From Gimesia fumaroli (GTDB lineage Bacteria; Planctomycetota; Planctomycetia; Planctomycetales; Planctomycetaceae), in NCBI RefSeq assembly GCF_007754425.1, contig NZ_CP037452.1, positions 4,811,164 to 4,875,163 on the forward strand: a stretch of 64,000 nucleotides of DNA, read 5' to 3'. The notes beneath the pieces were generated by a model, which saw nothing but the letters and a program-made list of their open reading frames with translations, was not told where the DNA came from and ran no database searches. Of the stretch, positions 8,218 through 17,797 are shown piece by piece. Position 1 is the first letter of the stretch, and each line of letters starts with the position of its first letter. Position numbers and translations under genes: made by a program.

Positions 8218-9675
8218 TTGTTGAAGAAATGCCATCTTTCGCACGCGAGAAACCACAGGAAGACAGACCCCCTCCGCCGCCGACTGCTGCAGTCCGTTTC
8301 GGCAGGCATGATGGGCGTCGGTCTGGCAGAGATGCTGTCTCTGGAAGCGGTCGCCAAGAGCGAATCCATGACACCAGGACAGGCGAAACGGGTACTGGTC
8401 GTCTACGAAGAAGGCGGGATCAGCCAGATGGATACCTGGGACCCCAAACCAGAGGCCCCCTATGATCATCGTACGCCGTTTAAGTCAATCGCCACGAACG
8501 TACCCGGCATCAATTTTTCGTCGCTGATGCCAATGACCGCGCAACAGGCCGATAAGTTATCCGTGATCCGCTCGATGACCTCAGCCCGTGTAGCCGGTCA
8601 CAAAGAAGGTTGTCAGGAGTTTTTCAAAGGCTACCGTTTTGATTCCTCGTTTGACTTTCCCGATATCGGCTCGGTCGTCACCGATCAAATGGGAACAGAC
8701 TGCCGGCAACTGCCGGGTTACATTTTCTGTCCGGGCATCAACATGCCCAATCACGTGACCAGTACCGGTTTCCTGCCTGCCAGCCGGGCACCGTGGAAAC
8801 TGGGAACCAAGAACCTGGGAGAAAATCTGGCCGATCCGACCTGGAAAGTGAAATCATTACAGTTAAACCCGAAATTGAGCACGCAGCGGTTCAACCAACG
8901 GCGTGAACTGCTCTCACAACTGGATCGGTCCGCCGTCGCGAAGACGGAATCTGCCGAGACGCTGCAAGCCTACTATGAGAACGCCGTTGATCTGTTAACC
9001 AGCCCCCGCATACAGGCTTCGCTCAATCTCTCTACTGAAAGCGACAAAACACGAGACCGTTATGGACGCGACCATCGAGGCTGTTGTTATCTCTTAGGAC
9101 GCAAGCTGATTGAAGCGGGCGTGCGGTTTGTGAGTGTGACCGTCGTTCAACCACCGGAGCACGTCAACCGGCCTGGCTACGGTCAACCTAAGGGTGTGTT
9201 CCTGAATTGGGATCACCACGAAGGCATCTATCAGAACGGCCCCTGTGGCGGCCCGCAAGGGAATAGCAACCAGGAACGCTTCGGCTTGCCGCATCCGGTG
9301 ATGATGCCCAGCCTCGACCGCTCCTTCAGCGCGTTGATTGAAGACATGCATGCCCGCGGGTTACTCGAAGACACACTCGTCTGCTTCATCACCGAAATGG
9401 GGCGCACGCCGCGCGTCAATAAATGGGGCGGCCGTGATCACTGGGGACGCGCGATGTCCGTCGCCCTGGCGGGTGCCGGCGTACCGGGCGGTCAACTGAT
9501 CGGCGCAACCAATAAAGAGGGCGGCGATGTGACCGATCGGCTTTACACGCCCTATGATTACGCAGAAACAATCTATCGCAAGCTCGGCATCGATACGGCC
9601 GCACGCATCCGCAGACCGGACGGCCTGCCCATCGAATTCACCGACGGCGGTCACCCCATTGCCGAAGTATTTTGA
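8218..9675 (+). CDS. DUF1501 protein (sulfatase/alkaline-phosphatase-like fold), Tat-exported
   Basis: This 485-aa protein has a twin-arginine-like leader (RRRLLQSVSAGMMGVGLAEM) and the DUF1501 hallmarks: VVYEEGGISQMDTWDPKP near the N-terminus, the LIEDMHARGLLEDTLVCFIT segment, TEMGRTPRVN and GGRDHWGRAMSVALAGAG, and a C-terminal LPIEFTDGGHPI. DUF1501 proteins share the alkaline-phosphatase superfamily fold; their substrate is unknown. The start is a TTG (8218 or the adjacent TTG at 8221) placed after GTGAGGGG; no upstream ATG fits. In planctomycetes these genes usually sit beside DUF1549/DUF1553 genes; here the neighbour is instead the PVC-type cytochrome downstream, 178 bp away on the same strand. 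Confidence 0.9.
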   Translation: MLKKCHLSHARNHRKTDPLRRRLLQSVSAGMMGVGLAEMLSLEAVAKSESMTPGQAKRVLVVYEEGGISQMDTWDPKPEAPYDHRTPFKSIATNVPGINFSSLMPMTAQQADKLSVIRSMTSARVAGHKEGCQEFFKGYRFDSSFDFPDIGSVVTDQMGTDCRQLPGYIFCPGINMPNHVTSTGFLPASRAPWKLGTKNLGENLADPTWKVKSLQLNPKLSTQRFNQRRELLSQLDRSAVAKTESAETLQAYYENAVDLLTSPRIQASLNLSTESDKTRDRYGRDHRGCCYLLGRKLIEAGVRFVSVTVVQPPEHVNRPGYGQPKGVFLNWDHHEGIYQNGPCGGPQGNSNQERFGLPHPVMMPSLDRSFSALIEDMHARGLLEDTLVCFITEMGRTPRVNKWGGRDHWGRAMSVALAGAGVPGGQLIGATNKEGGDVTDRLYTPYDYAETIYRKLGIDTAARIRRPDGLPIEFTDGGHPIAEVF

Positions 9676-9853
9676 TGGGTCACTATTTTGAAACTGAATC
9701 AAAGAAATTACAGACCTGAAAATCATAGATGATCCCCCTACCTCGACTTTCCCCTCCCTCAACCACGCGGTATGATCGAATCAGAGTCCAAGACAGCAAT
9801 CACAAATATTTAACACTGCTCTCAGATCAGACGAACAAATAAGAGAAACACCT

Positions 9854-12466
9854 ATGAATCATTTTACCATCTGCTCTCTGGCCCTCGGCTGGATTTTCGC
9901 CATCAGTTCGCTCCCCGCAGCAGAACGGGAACCGCAGGTCAAAGCATTGCAACCCGGGGTGAAACTGACACTCGTCGCCGAACATCCCGAGCTGGCAACT
10001 CCGACGGGGATCGACGTAGACGAACAAGGCCGCATCTGGGCCATCGCCACGCACACACATTTTCGCCCCGACGATTATGTCGGCCCGGAGCACGATGAAA
10101 TCCTGATCTTTTCCAATCTGAACAAAGAGGGGCGCGCTCAAAAACGACAGGTCTTTTATAATGCCACCGACGCCACGATGGACCTGGAACTGGGGCCGGA
10201 TGGCTGGGTCTATCTGGCCGAACGAGACCGCATTTTGCGCATTAAAGATACCAATGGTGACGGCAAAGCCGATGTCGAAGAAAATATCGCCGTGCTGCAG
10301 AGTGAGGCCGATTACCCGCATAACGGTCTGGAAGGTCTGGCCTGGGACACGAAGGGGGACCTGGTCTTTGCACTCGGCGAGAACTTTGCGAAACCCTGGA
10401 CTCTGACGGGCACCGATGGTGTGACCGTCAAGGGAGCGGGTGAAGGGGGTATCTTCCGTTGCACCGCCGATGGCAAAAAACTGAAACGGATTGCCGAAGG
10501 CTTCTGGAACCCGTTCGGCATTTGTGTTCGTGCAGATGGTGAGATCTTTGCTGCAGAGAACGATCCCGGCGAACGTCCCCCCTGTCGAGTCCTGCATATC
10601 GTGGAGGGTGGTGACTACGGTTATGAGCGCAGCTATGGTTCGGAGGCACATCATCCCTTCGTCGCCTGGAATGGGGAATTACGCGGCACCCTCCCCATGA
10701 TTCATCCGTCCGGAGAAGCCCCTTGTGGAATCCTGCCGCTGGGACGCGGATTGCTCGTCCCTTCGTGGAGCGATCATCGCATTGACTTTTTCCCGCTCAC
10801 TCCCAAGGGAGCCAGCTTTACATCCAAACCCATTACGTTGGTCAAAGGGGGACGCTACTTCCGCCCCAGTTGTATTGCCGAAGATCCGACCACCGAAAAA
10901 CAAAAACGAACCTATTATCTCTGCGACTGGGTCGATGGTCGATATCAGGCACACGGCTATGGACGCGTGTGGAAGCTGGAAATCGACCTGAAAAAAGCAG
11001 ATTGGGTCGGCAAGCTGGATCTGAAACCACCCACAAAACAAGCGCAACTGGCGGCCCACCTGCGTAGCGGCGATACCAAATATCCGCTTCAGGAGTTATT
11101 CGAGTTCACTCAGGATGAAGACCCATTCCTCGCGCAGTCTGCCTTGCAGGCACTGGCACGCGAAGCATCAAACTGGACTCCACAAGAAGTCGCCAGCTGG
11201 TCGACAGCGAATCGGATTCAGGCCGTGATGGCGCTGAAACTTGCGAAGGTGGACCCAGAAAAATGGGTCCCCCAGTTTCTGTCAGACCAAAACCCGGACG
11301 TGCAGTTCGAGACACTCCGCTGGATCTCCGACGATGGTTTGAAAGCATTTCTTCCGGAAGTGGAAGCGAAATTAGCGCAAAGTGATCTCGACTATCGGCG
11401 GTTCGAAGCTGCTATCGCCACCTTGAATACGCTGCAGGGAAAACCCGAAGCAGGCATTCGCAACCCGGAAATGCTGTTAGCCAAAGTTCAGGATGCGCAG
11501 AGTGCCCCCCGCATCCGGGCGTATGCACTCCGACTGCTGCCTACACAATCCCGTTCTGCTCCCAAAGCGGGAGCGCAGCCTGTCAAAAACTTTCCCAAAG
11601 GGCTCACGCTGGAAATGCTCAAACAGCTTCTGGCAGTCAATGATGAAACCCTGTCACTGGAAGTCGTCCGCACGCTATCTGGCAATCCCACCGTTTCTCA
11701 AAAGATCCTGAAGGGGATCGCCGCCGATCCCAAACAAAGTGCGAATCTGCGTGCTGAAGCAGTCGCGGGACTGGCGACATTAGCCGAACAAAATACCGAC
11801 CTCTTATACCAGTTGGCGGGCGACAAAGAACGCGCCATACGCGAAGAAGCCTTACGTTGCCTTCGCCCCATTCAACACACGCTTCAGCAGCTACAAACTC
11901 TGAAAAGCCTGGCCCGTCAGTACCCCGAATCAAATGATCTGTTTGCAGCTGCTATCAATCCGAAAAGGCTCAGCGTCGGTCGCCCTGCTCTGTTCGATAC
12001 CCAAGCCTGGTTACAGGCACTGGAAGCGGTACCGGTTCCAGCAGACCCGGAAAGTGGTCGCCGGATCTTTCATCATAGCCGACTGGCGAACTGTTCTCAC
12101 TGCCATCGGCACGGCGGTCGCGGCAATGTCGTCGGCCCCGACTTAAGCAGCCTGGGCAATAAACAGGACCGCACCTGGCTCTTGAAGTCCATTCTCGAAC
12201 CAAGTCGAGAGATGGCTCCGGAATATCAGCCGCGTACGATCATTCTCAATGATGGTCGCACCTTTACCGGAATTCGGCTGCGATCCTACGTCAAAGAAAC
12301 CATCCGGGATGCCAACGGGCAAAACCGCACATTTGATCGCAGTGACGTGGAAGAGATGATCGAGTCGCCGGTTTCCTTCATGCCCAACGGCTTGGTCCAT
12401 ACATTAACGGACCGTGAGCTAAAAGATTTGATCGCCTTCCTGGAAAGCAAATCGCATCAGAAATGA
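9854..12466 (+). CDS. PVC-type heme-binding protein: beta-propeller dehydrogenase-like domain, HEAT repeats, CxxCH cytochrome
   Basis: The 870-aa exported protein begins with a signal peptide (ending SSLPAAE). Residues about 35-370 form a membrane-bound-dehydrogenase/NHL-like propeller (ATPTGIDVDEQGRIWAIAT, NGLEGLAWDTKGDLVFALGE, WNPFGICVRADGEIFAAEND). Residues about 380-690 are HEAT-like helical repeats. The C-terminus is a PVC-type cytochrome c domain with C747-S-H-C750-H751, then GRGNVVGPDLSSLG and WLLKSILEPSREMAPEY. Such proteins are predicted periplasmic electron-transfer or sugar-oxidising enzymes; the substrate is unknown. It is convergent with an NHL-repeat gene, and the two share a 3' hairpin. 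Assignment to the family is firm; reaction is inference. Confidence 0.93.
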   Translation: MNHFTICSLALGWIFAISSLPAAEREPQVKALQPGVKLTLVAEHPELATPTGIDVDEQGRIWAIATHTHFRPDDYVGPEHDEILIFSNLNKEGRAQKRQVFYNATDATMDLELGPDGWVYLAERDRILRIKDTNGDGKADVEENIAVLQSEADYPHNGLEGLAWDTKGDLVFALGENFAKPWTLTGTDGVTVKGAGEGGIFRCTADGKKLKRIAEGFWNPFGICVRADGEIFAAENDPGERPPCRVLHIVEGGDYGYERSYGSEAHHPFVAWNGELRGTLPMIHPSGEAPCGILPLGRGLLVPSWSDHRIDFFPLTPKGASFTSKPITLVKGGRYFRPSCIAEDPTTEKQKRTYYLCDWVDGRYQAHGYGRVWKLEIDLKKADWVGKLDLKPPTKQAQLAAHLRSGDTKYPLQELFEFTQDEDPFLAQSALQALAREASNWTPQEVASWSTANRIQAVMALKLAKVDPEKWVPQFLSDQNPDVQFETLRWISDDGLKAFLPEVEAKLAQSDLDYRRFEAAIATLNTLQGKPEAGIRNPEMLLAKVQDAQSAPRIRAYALRLLPTQSRSAPKAGAQPVKNFPKGLTLEMLKQLLAVNDETLSLEVVRTLSGNPTVSQKILKGIAADPKQSANLRAEAVAGLATLAEQNTDLLYQLAGDKERAIREEALRCLRPIQHTLQQLQTLKSLARQYPESNDLFAAAINPKRLSVGRPALFDTQAWLQALEAVPVPADPESGRRIFHHSRLANCSHCHRHGGRGNVVGPDLSSLGNKQDRTWLLKSILEPSREMAPEYQPRTIILNDGRTFTGIRLRSYVKETIRDANGQNRTFDRSDVEEMIESPVSFMPNGLVHTLTDRELKDLIAFLESKSHQK

Positions 12467-12500
12467 TGCGGTTGCTGACCGGCGGCGAGCATCATTTTTT
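12461..12500 (+). terminator. Hairpin plus T-tract spanning both convergent stop codons
   Basis: AAATGATGC (12461-12469) pairs with GCATCATTT (12489-12497) and is followed by T residues to 12500. The left arm includes the stop codon of the cytochrome gene and the right arm includes the stop codon of the minus-strand NHL gene, so a compact terminator is embedded in coding ends. Confidence 0.6.
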
Positions 12501-13406
12501 CCGCTGCAACGTTTGCAGCCGACGACCGCCAATTTCAGCAATGTAGAGATTTCCGTCCGCATCGAAGGCCAGCATGTGGGGCAGGTTATATTCCCCCAGG
12601 CCATCGCCTTTCTTGCCCCACGAATGGACAACTTTGCCAGCTGGGTTCACCTGCAAAACCTTGTTTGCTCGACCGTCGGCTACAAACAGATTTCCATTCG
12701 AATCATATTCCATGCCATAGGGTGCAAAGCCAGACCAGACTTCCAGCAGTTTGCCTTCGGTGTCAAATATCTGCACACGGTCATTCTCTCGGTCGCCAAC
12801 CAGCACGCGGCCTTTGCCATCGATAATAATCGAATGCGGCAGATTGAACTGCCCCGGTCCCTTGCCAGGCTCTCCCCACTGACCGAGATACTTTCCGTTC
12901 GCAGCAAACTTCATCACACGGCTGTTGCCGTACCCGTCCGAAACGTAAATCTCGCCTTTGGGTCCAAACGCGACATCGGTCGGCTTGTTGAACTGGTCAA
13001 TCGTATTTCCCGGTTTGCCTGATTTTCCCAGCGCCAGCAGCAGCTTTCCCTGCGGGTCGAACTGGAACACCATATGGTGCCCGATATCGGTGACCCAGAT
13101 CGTGTCATGCTTGTCAACGCGGAGACCGTGTGCCTGACCGATTAAATTATCGCCCCACGAACGAATGAACTTGCCATTACGATCAAAGCAGAGAATCGGC
13201 TGCTTCCCCCGATGAAAGAGATACATCCGACCCCGGCTGTCAAAATCCACGGCCGAACAGGGCCCCAGCGTGAGACCTTCCGGCAGCTGGATCGCACTGG
13301 CAACCGGTTGAAAGTCGACTGTCTCACCCGCAAAAGCGCTCTCTGCGGCAATTATCATCGCTGCGATCATGAAAACGAATACATTAGAGGTGCGAGGCAG
13401 ATTCAT
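12492..13406 (-). CDS. Secreted NHL-repeat beta-propeller protein
   Basis: The 304-aa product begins with a signal peptide (NVFVFMIAAMIIAAESAFAGE). The rest consists of six NHL-type blades, each with a core such as PTDVAFGPKGEIYVSDGYGNSR, PHSIIIDGKGRVLVGDREND and PHMLAFDADGNLYIAEIGGR. NHL propellers bind ligands or proteins, and some are lyases or peptidyl-glycine enzymes; the active residues of those enzymes cannot be identified with confidence here. I placed the start at 13406 because AGGAGA precedes that ATG; an in-frame start at 13454 would add 16 residues with no leader character. It is convergent with the PVC-type cytochrome gene, whose own N-terminal domain is also a propeller. Confidence 0.88.
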   Translation of the reverse strand: MNLPRTSNVFVFMIAAMIIAAESAFAGETVDFQPVASAIQLPEGLTLGPCSAVDFDSRGRMYLFHRGKQPILCFDRNGKFIRSWGDNLIGQAHGLRVDKHDTIWVTDIGHHMVFQFDPQGKLLLALGKSGKPGNTIDQFNKPTDVAFGPKGEIYVSDGYGNSRVMKFAANGKYLGQWGEPGKGPGQFNLPHSIIIDGKGRVLVGDRENDRVQIFDTEGKLLEVWSGFAPYGMEYDSNGNLFVADGRANKVLQVNPAGKVVHSWGKKGDGLGEYNLPHMLAFDADGNLYIAEIGGRRLQTLQRKK

Positions 13407-13706
13407 ACGGGTCTCTCCTGTTCGCCTGGACATCGACCATAAAGTACCGGGCAATAATGCATGCCTGTTTCAATTCATTCAGTTTACTCAGCGAGAATCG
13501 GACTGTCGAGACCGTGGGCAATGAGAAGGATGTTGATTTATTGCAACATTGAATATTCTGTAAAATCAGTTTGTTCGGATAATTCGACCAGGCGTTTCAC
13601 ACCCCACGGTCTGAAAGCTGGCTTCTCGATCATATCTATTGATTGATGTATTACGTTTCATTTGATCATGAAAGAACTTCACGCCCTACCCGATAAGGAA
13701 AACACA
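13407..13706. other. Divergent intergenic region, about 300 bp
   Basis: This region separates the NHL-repeat gene (minus) and the beta-lactamase-fold gene (plus) and must hold both promoters. A frame of about 60 codons (13461-13646) is open, but it has no ribosome binding site and atypical composition, so I do not call it. No hairpin or operator was recognised. Confidence 0.45.
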
Positions 13707-14852
13707 ATGACGATTTTAGTGAATTCCCCACGTGCTGCTGCTTCACTTTACGGGATTCTTCTCTTGAATCTGGTTCTGTTTTTTGCAATCCCGGGAATGG
13801 TCTCAGCCGAATCGACAGACTACCAGGCAAAACTCCCAGAGATTCGTAAACTCGTGAAGGATACGATGGCCCATGAAAAACTACAGGCCGTTCTCCTGGG
13901 CATCACAGTCGAAGGCAAGGAACTGTTAATTCTGGCGGAAGGAGAATCCATGACCGGCGTGCCCGCGACCGCCGACATGCACTTTCGCAACGGTAACATT
14001 GCGGTGGCTTATATGGGAAACCTGTTCTACCAGCTCATCGATGCCGGCATCGTGCGGGCCGACGATCCGGTCGGCAAGTGGTTACCGGAACTGCCTGCAG
14101 CCCAAGCCGTCACGCTCAATATGCTCATTAACGGCACAGCCGGCTACCCGGACTTTATGCCGATGGAAACGTTTCAAAAACGATTCTACGCCAACCCGTT
14201 CTATCAATGGACACCGGATGAATTGATCAAGATCGCTTTCACGGAGAAGCCGCAATTCAAACCGGGCAGCGACTGGAATTACGCGCATACGAACTTTGTA
14301 ATTCTGGGTCTCGCCCTGGAACGCGCCGCAGGAAAACCGTTCGGCGAACTGATGCAGGAACGTGTCCTTACCCCGTTCGGCATGCAGCAGACTGCCGCCC
14401 CGGGCACACCTCTGATCGCTGCCCCCGTCCTGCATTCCTTTACTGATGAGCGGGGACAGTACGAAGACGCCACCTACTGGAATCCCTCTTGGACGCTGGC
14501 CCGTGGTGCCGTCCAGTATACGACAATCCGCGACACCCTCGCCGGCTTCCGCGCCATCGGCCAGGGACAACGCCTTAAACCAGACTCATTCCAAGCCATG
14601 CTGGCACCCCACACAGCCGGTATGAAGATCTGGACCAAAGACCGCTACTACGCGCAAGGCATCGTCGTGAATCAAGGTTGGCTCACCCAGGCCCCCAGCT
14701 TCGCCGGCCTGTATGGCGCCGCCGGCTACCACCCTGTGAAAGACCTCACCGTCACCATCTGGTGCACGAAATCGCTCGAATTCAAATCAGACAACAACCC
14801 GGTATCCCCACTCTTCAAACAGGTGACCACGATCCTCACGCCAGAAAAGTGA
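13707..14852 (+). CDS. Beta-lactamase/DD-peptidase-fold protein with lost catalytic motifs (probable pseudoenzyme)
   Basis: The 381-aa exported protein (signal peptide with hydrophobic core LYGILLLNLVLFFAIPGMVSA) matches the serine beta-lactamase-like/class C family along its length, including the DDPVGKWLPELP segment and the FKPGSDWNYAHTNFVILGLALE region. The catalytic motifs are altered. Where the family has F-R-x-G-S-x-T-K, this protein has FRNGNIAV (Asn97 for Ser, Val100 for Lys). The Y-x-N motif reads YAH (192-194), and no clear HxG motif follows. It is therefore unlikely to hydrolyse beta-lactams or peptides by the usual route and may be a binding protein. The ATG at 13707 follows AAGGAAA; the longer frame from 13662 is less likely. 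Confidence 0.85.
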   Translation: MTILVNSPRAAASLYGILLLNLVLFFAIPGMVSAESTDYQAKLPEIRKLVKDTMAHEKLQAVLLGITVEGKELLILAEGESMTGVPATADMHFRNGNIAVAYMGNLFYQLIDAGIVRADDPVGKWLPELPAAQAVTLNMLINGTAGYPDFMPMETFQKRFYANPFYQWTPDELIKIAFTEKPQFKPGSDWNYAHTNFVILGLALERAAGKPFGELMQERVLTPFGMQQTAAPGTPLIAAPVLHSFTDERGQYEDATYWNPSWTLARGAVQYTTIRDTLAGFRAIGQGQRLKPDSFQAMLAPHTAGMKIWTKDRYYAQGIVVNQGWLTQAPSFAGLYGAAGYHPVKDLTVTIWCTKSLEFKSDNNPVSPLFKQVTTILTPEK

Positions 14853-15143
14853 GTTGGCGCTTCTGCACGAAGCGTCCGTGGAAACATGATGTGTGCCTCA
14901 GCACAAGTGTCGAGTCATTCTGTCGCCGTTCAAGAAAACGTATGTTTGTGAGAAGCTTACTTATAGATCAACATCCGCTGTTAAGTCGACCTTCCCTGAA
15001 TAACCTTAGACGTAAACACCGGCTCACATTATCTCAATTGATCATAGGCAGAACTCCTGATAGATTGAGAGAGAATCATATTCTGTTTATCAATTGTTCT
15101 GCGCCAATGAATTCGACTTCACAACTACGGAGCGAAGGAGCCG

Positions 15144-15557
15144 ATGCCATTTTGGAAACGTAAACCGAAAGAACCCGGACCACCGGCACACGGCCCCGAT
15201 TTCTCCAACATTGATATGCGAGAAAAGACTCTCTCGCTGGTCGAAGAAGGGCAACTCGAAGCGCTGTACTTGATGCCGCCTGAATTCGGTGGCCCTGAAG
15301 ACCCCATAAACATCGTTTACGTTCCAATAGGAATCGCGGACATCAAACGCGGCATCGACCTCAATATTATTGCTCCAATGGTGGAATCCGGCGACATTCA
15401 AAACTATTCAGCCGCGCCTGAATATCGAGGGCGCAGCTTTATACCGATGGCAATTAAGATCGAAGCATCAGACCCAAAACGATTCGAGAGCGAAATCAAT
15501 ATCTGGGGCGAAGCGCTGGACCGCGAAACCGAACTGCAACCTCCAAACAGCGGGTAA
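15144..15557 (+). CDS. Conserved-looking hypothetical protein
   Basis: I do not recognise this 137-aa protein. It starts with a short basic segment (MPFWKRKPKEPG) and is otherwise soluble, with an acidic C-terminal half and no signal peptide. The ATG follows GAAGGAG, a good ribosome binding site. It lies 7 bp upstream of the next small gene, and the two are probably cotranscribed. Confidence 0.65.
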   Translation: MPFWKRKPKEPGPPAHGPDFSNIDMREKTLSLVEEGQLEALYLMPPEFGGPEDPINIVYVPIGIADIKRGIDLNIIAPMVESGDIQNYSAAPEYRGRSFIPMAIKIEASDPKRFESEINIWGEALDRETELQPPNSG

Positions 15558-15564
15558 CAACACA

Positions 15565-15981
15565 ATGCAGCCGGGCAGCGATGTCGAAAGAATCTCACCA
15601 AGAACAAACGCAATCGCAATCATTTCCTTCACATGTATTAGTGTAATTCTTGGCACGTTCGGTGTGATTGATTTTCAAACAACTCATTCAATATCACGCA
15701 TTGAAAATCTCGGCGGAAGCGTAAGATACGATACTGGATGGGGGGCGACCGTCTGCGAATGGGTTTATCTTGACGATACGGATGCAACAGACACCGACCT
15801 GAAATATGTTCGATATCTTTGGCCTCGCATCGGTGTTTCTTTGAGAAATACGGAAGTTACAGATGACGGACTTCCATTGAGCGAAATCGACTTAACTGGA
15901 ACCAAAGTGACTCCCGCGGGGATTAAAGAACTGCGTCAATCACTCCCATACACACATTGTCAAATCAAATATGAACCGTAA
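15565..15981 (+). CDS. Single-pass membrane protein with short leucine-rich-repeat-like segment
   Basis: The 138-aa product has one N-terminal membrane helix (AIAIISFTCISVILGTFGVI, about residues 16-36). A C-terminal stretch resembles planctomycete LRR units (RIGVSLRNTEVTDDGLPL, IDLTGTKVTPAGIKEL). The start at 15565 lies 7 bp after the preceding stop codon, which suggests cotranscription. The same frame is open upstream to 15370, but that part overlaps the preceding gene and is unlikely to be translated. The role is unknown; LRR segments usually mediate binding. Confidence 0.6.
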   Translation: MQPGSDVERISPRTNAIAIISFTCISVILGTFGVIDFQTTHSISRIENLGGSVRYDTGWGATVCEWVYLDDTDATDTDLKYVRYLWPRIGVSLRNTEVTDDGLPLSEIDLTGTKVTPAGIKELRQSLPYTHCQIKYEP

Positions 15982-16226
15982 AATGTCAACATAACAATAT
16001 GTTGAACTCGTAAGGTAAAATAGCTCATCCGATATCAAACTGAATACGCTCCGATTGGCGAACTCGGTATGTGAGCGTGAAAGCGACAGGTATTCGCGGA
16101 TTCATTGTTAACCAAGACACTCTTGACTCGGGCATCTGCTCATCGGACACTATATTAATTGGTTTATACATCCTACCGCTTTCGAGTAGGAGTGGATCAA
16201 ACGAAATTATCAGGATGGTTTTTGAG

Positions 16227-17630
16227 ATGGTTCGCATGTCTGGTTCATGTTGCTTATTCTTTTGTATCTGCTTCATCGCATCAACTACGGATGCTCTTGC
16301 CGATGATGTTAATAAATTGGTAGCGTTACTACAGTCTGATAAACCTGAAGTGAGGTACGATGCAGCATGCTCATTAAAAAAAATCGGTGCGAAAGCAGAG
16401 CCCGCCATCAAACCACTGATCGCTGCACTCAATGATAGCGGTGCACCAACAGAATTCGATATTCAGTATTTTGGGCCTCGCGTTCGGGATGCTGCATCTG
16501 ACGCACTTGTACGGATCGGTCGCGCCGCCGTCCCGGCACTAATTGAAGCATTGAGCCACAAGAATAAATCAACTCGTGAAATGGCCGCGAGAACGCTTGG
16601 TGAACTCGGTCCACTCGCAAAGAATTCTTTTGCTGCACTGACCAGGACACTGGATGATCCTGAACACTGGGTGCAAATGAATGTCGTTCGAGCAATGGTA
16701 AAAGTGGGAGTAGAACCAAAAGTCGTAGTACCTATTCTCGAAAAGAAATTCTATCGCAGTCAGAAAACTGATTTTATTCGTGCTGAGATCCTGGAATCAT
16801 TTTACGCCGCGGATCCTCAAGGAACGCTGGTCATCCCGATCCTTGTGGAAGGATTGAAGGATTCCAACGGCGACGTCATGGCCGCCGCCGCACGGACTTT
16901 GGAAAAATTCGGCCCTAAAGGGCTATTGGCGGTCAACGAATTGACTAAGGCGCTACCTACGACAAAGGTTCGCTGGGACTCTTATGCCGATGTTGGGTTT
17001 ACTGTGCCGGTCCGCATCGATGTCGTTCGCGCACTAGCGGGAATCGGACCAGATGCCGTAGTTGCGGTGCCATCATTAATACGTCTCATGGAAAAGGACA
17101 AAAATGAACGCACGCGGATTTGGTCGTCGGCCGCACTGGTAAGAATCACCCCAGATAAACCTTCTGCTAAGCGAGGATTTACGCTTCTTCTCCAGATTCT
17201 ACAGGGGAAACAAGGTTACCAGGAAGAGGCAGCAGAAGCTCTGGGAACAATCGGTAATGAAGCCGCAATAAAAGCCCTCATTGACGCTTTGCAAGTTCCA
17301 GACGAGTCTGAATTTGGGTCGTTCAGACAGGCGGTTGCAAGTGCGTTGGGTGAGATTGGCCCCCCTGCGAAAGCGGCCGTCCCTGCGTTGCGGGCCGTAT
17401 TATTAGAAAAAAGAGAGTGGCATTTCGGAGTCCGTCGCGAATCAGCAATTGCTCTTGGAAAAATCGGCGCTGCGTCTAAACCGGCAATTCCTGATCTCAT
17501 CAGTCTGAGTAACTCCGACGACGAATATCTACGTGATGTTGCAGCCGAAGCGATCGAAAAGATAAAAAAACAGTCCGATGGAAGTGATGCTTCTGATGGT
17601 GTGGAGAGCAAGCCGTCAAACAAAAAGTAA
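16227..17630 (+). CDS. Exported HEAT-repeat protein
   Basis: The protein has a short signal peptide (CCLFFCICFIASTTDALA), then a solenoid of about nine HEAT/PBS-lyase-type repeats (for example KPEVRYDAACSLKKIGAKAE, STREMAARTLGELGP, RIWSSAALVRITPD). It ends in a polar tail rich in Ser/Asp/Lys. HEAT solenoids are protein-binding scaffolds. No catalytic residues for bilin lyase activity can be inferred. Several in-frame ATGs exist (16071, 16215, 16227, 16236); I prefer 16227 because it leaves a well-formed signal peptide, but the exact start is uncertain. Confidence 0.8.
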   Translation: MVRMSGSCCLFFCICFIASTTDALADDVNKLVALLQSDKPEVRYDAACSLKKIGAKAEPAIKPLIAALNDSGAPTEFDIQYFGPRVRDAASDALVRIGRAAVPALIEALSHKNKSTREMAARTLGELGPLAKNSFAALTRTLDDPEHWVQMNVVRAMVKVGVEPKVVVPILEKKFYRSQKTDFIRAEILESFYAADPQGTLVIPILVEGLKDSNGDVMAAAARTLEKFGPKGLLAVNELTKALPTTKVRWDSYADVGFTVPVRIDVVRALAGIGPDAVVAVPSLIRLMEKDKNERTRIWSSAALVRITPDKPSAKRGFTLLLQILQGKQGYQEEAAEALGTIGNEAAIKALIDALQVPDESEFGSFRQAVASALGEIGPPAKAAVPALRAVLLEKREWHFGVRRESAIALGKIGAASKPAIPDLISLSNSDDEYLRDVAAEAIEKIKKQSDGSDASDGVESKPSNKK

Positions 17631-17797
17631 TTGATCGCATCAGGTGCGTGAAAGCCAGACGTATTCGGTCAGAATATGACTGCATTTCTATCCTTCATTT
17701 TCGTGTCTTTGAGCCTTGATGGTGAAATTACATGTTCTGTATTGTAAAACATGTGTCTTTCTGCCGACAAATCATCAATTGAATCTAAGGAATACCG

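Noticed and set aside
9827-10654. Long minus-strand open frame (about 275 codons)
   Set aside because: It runs opposite the PVC-type cytochrome gene, has no ribosome binding site and no domain character; the plus-strand gene has strong family motifs.
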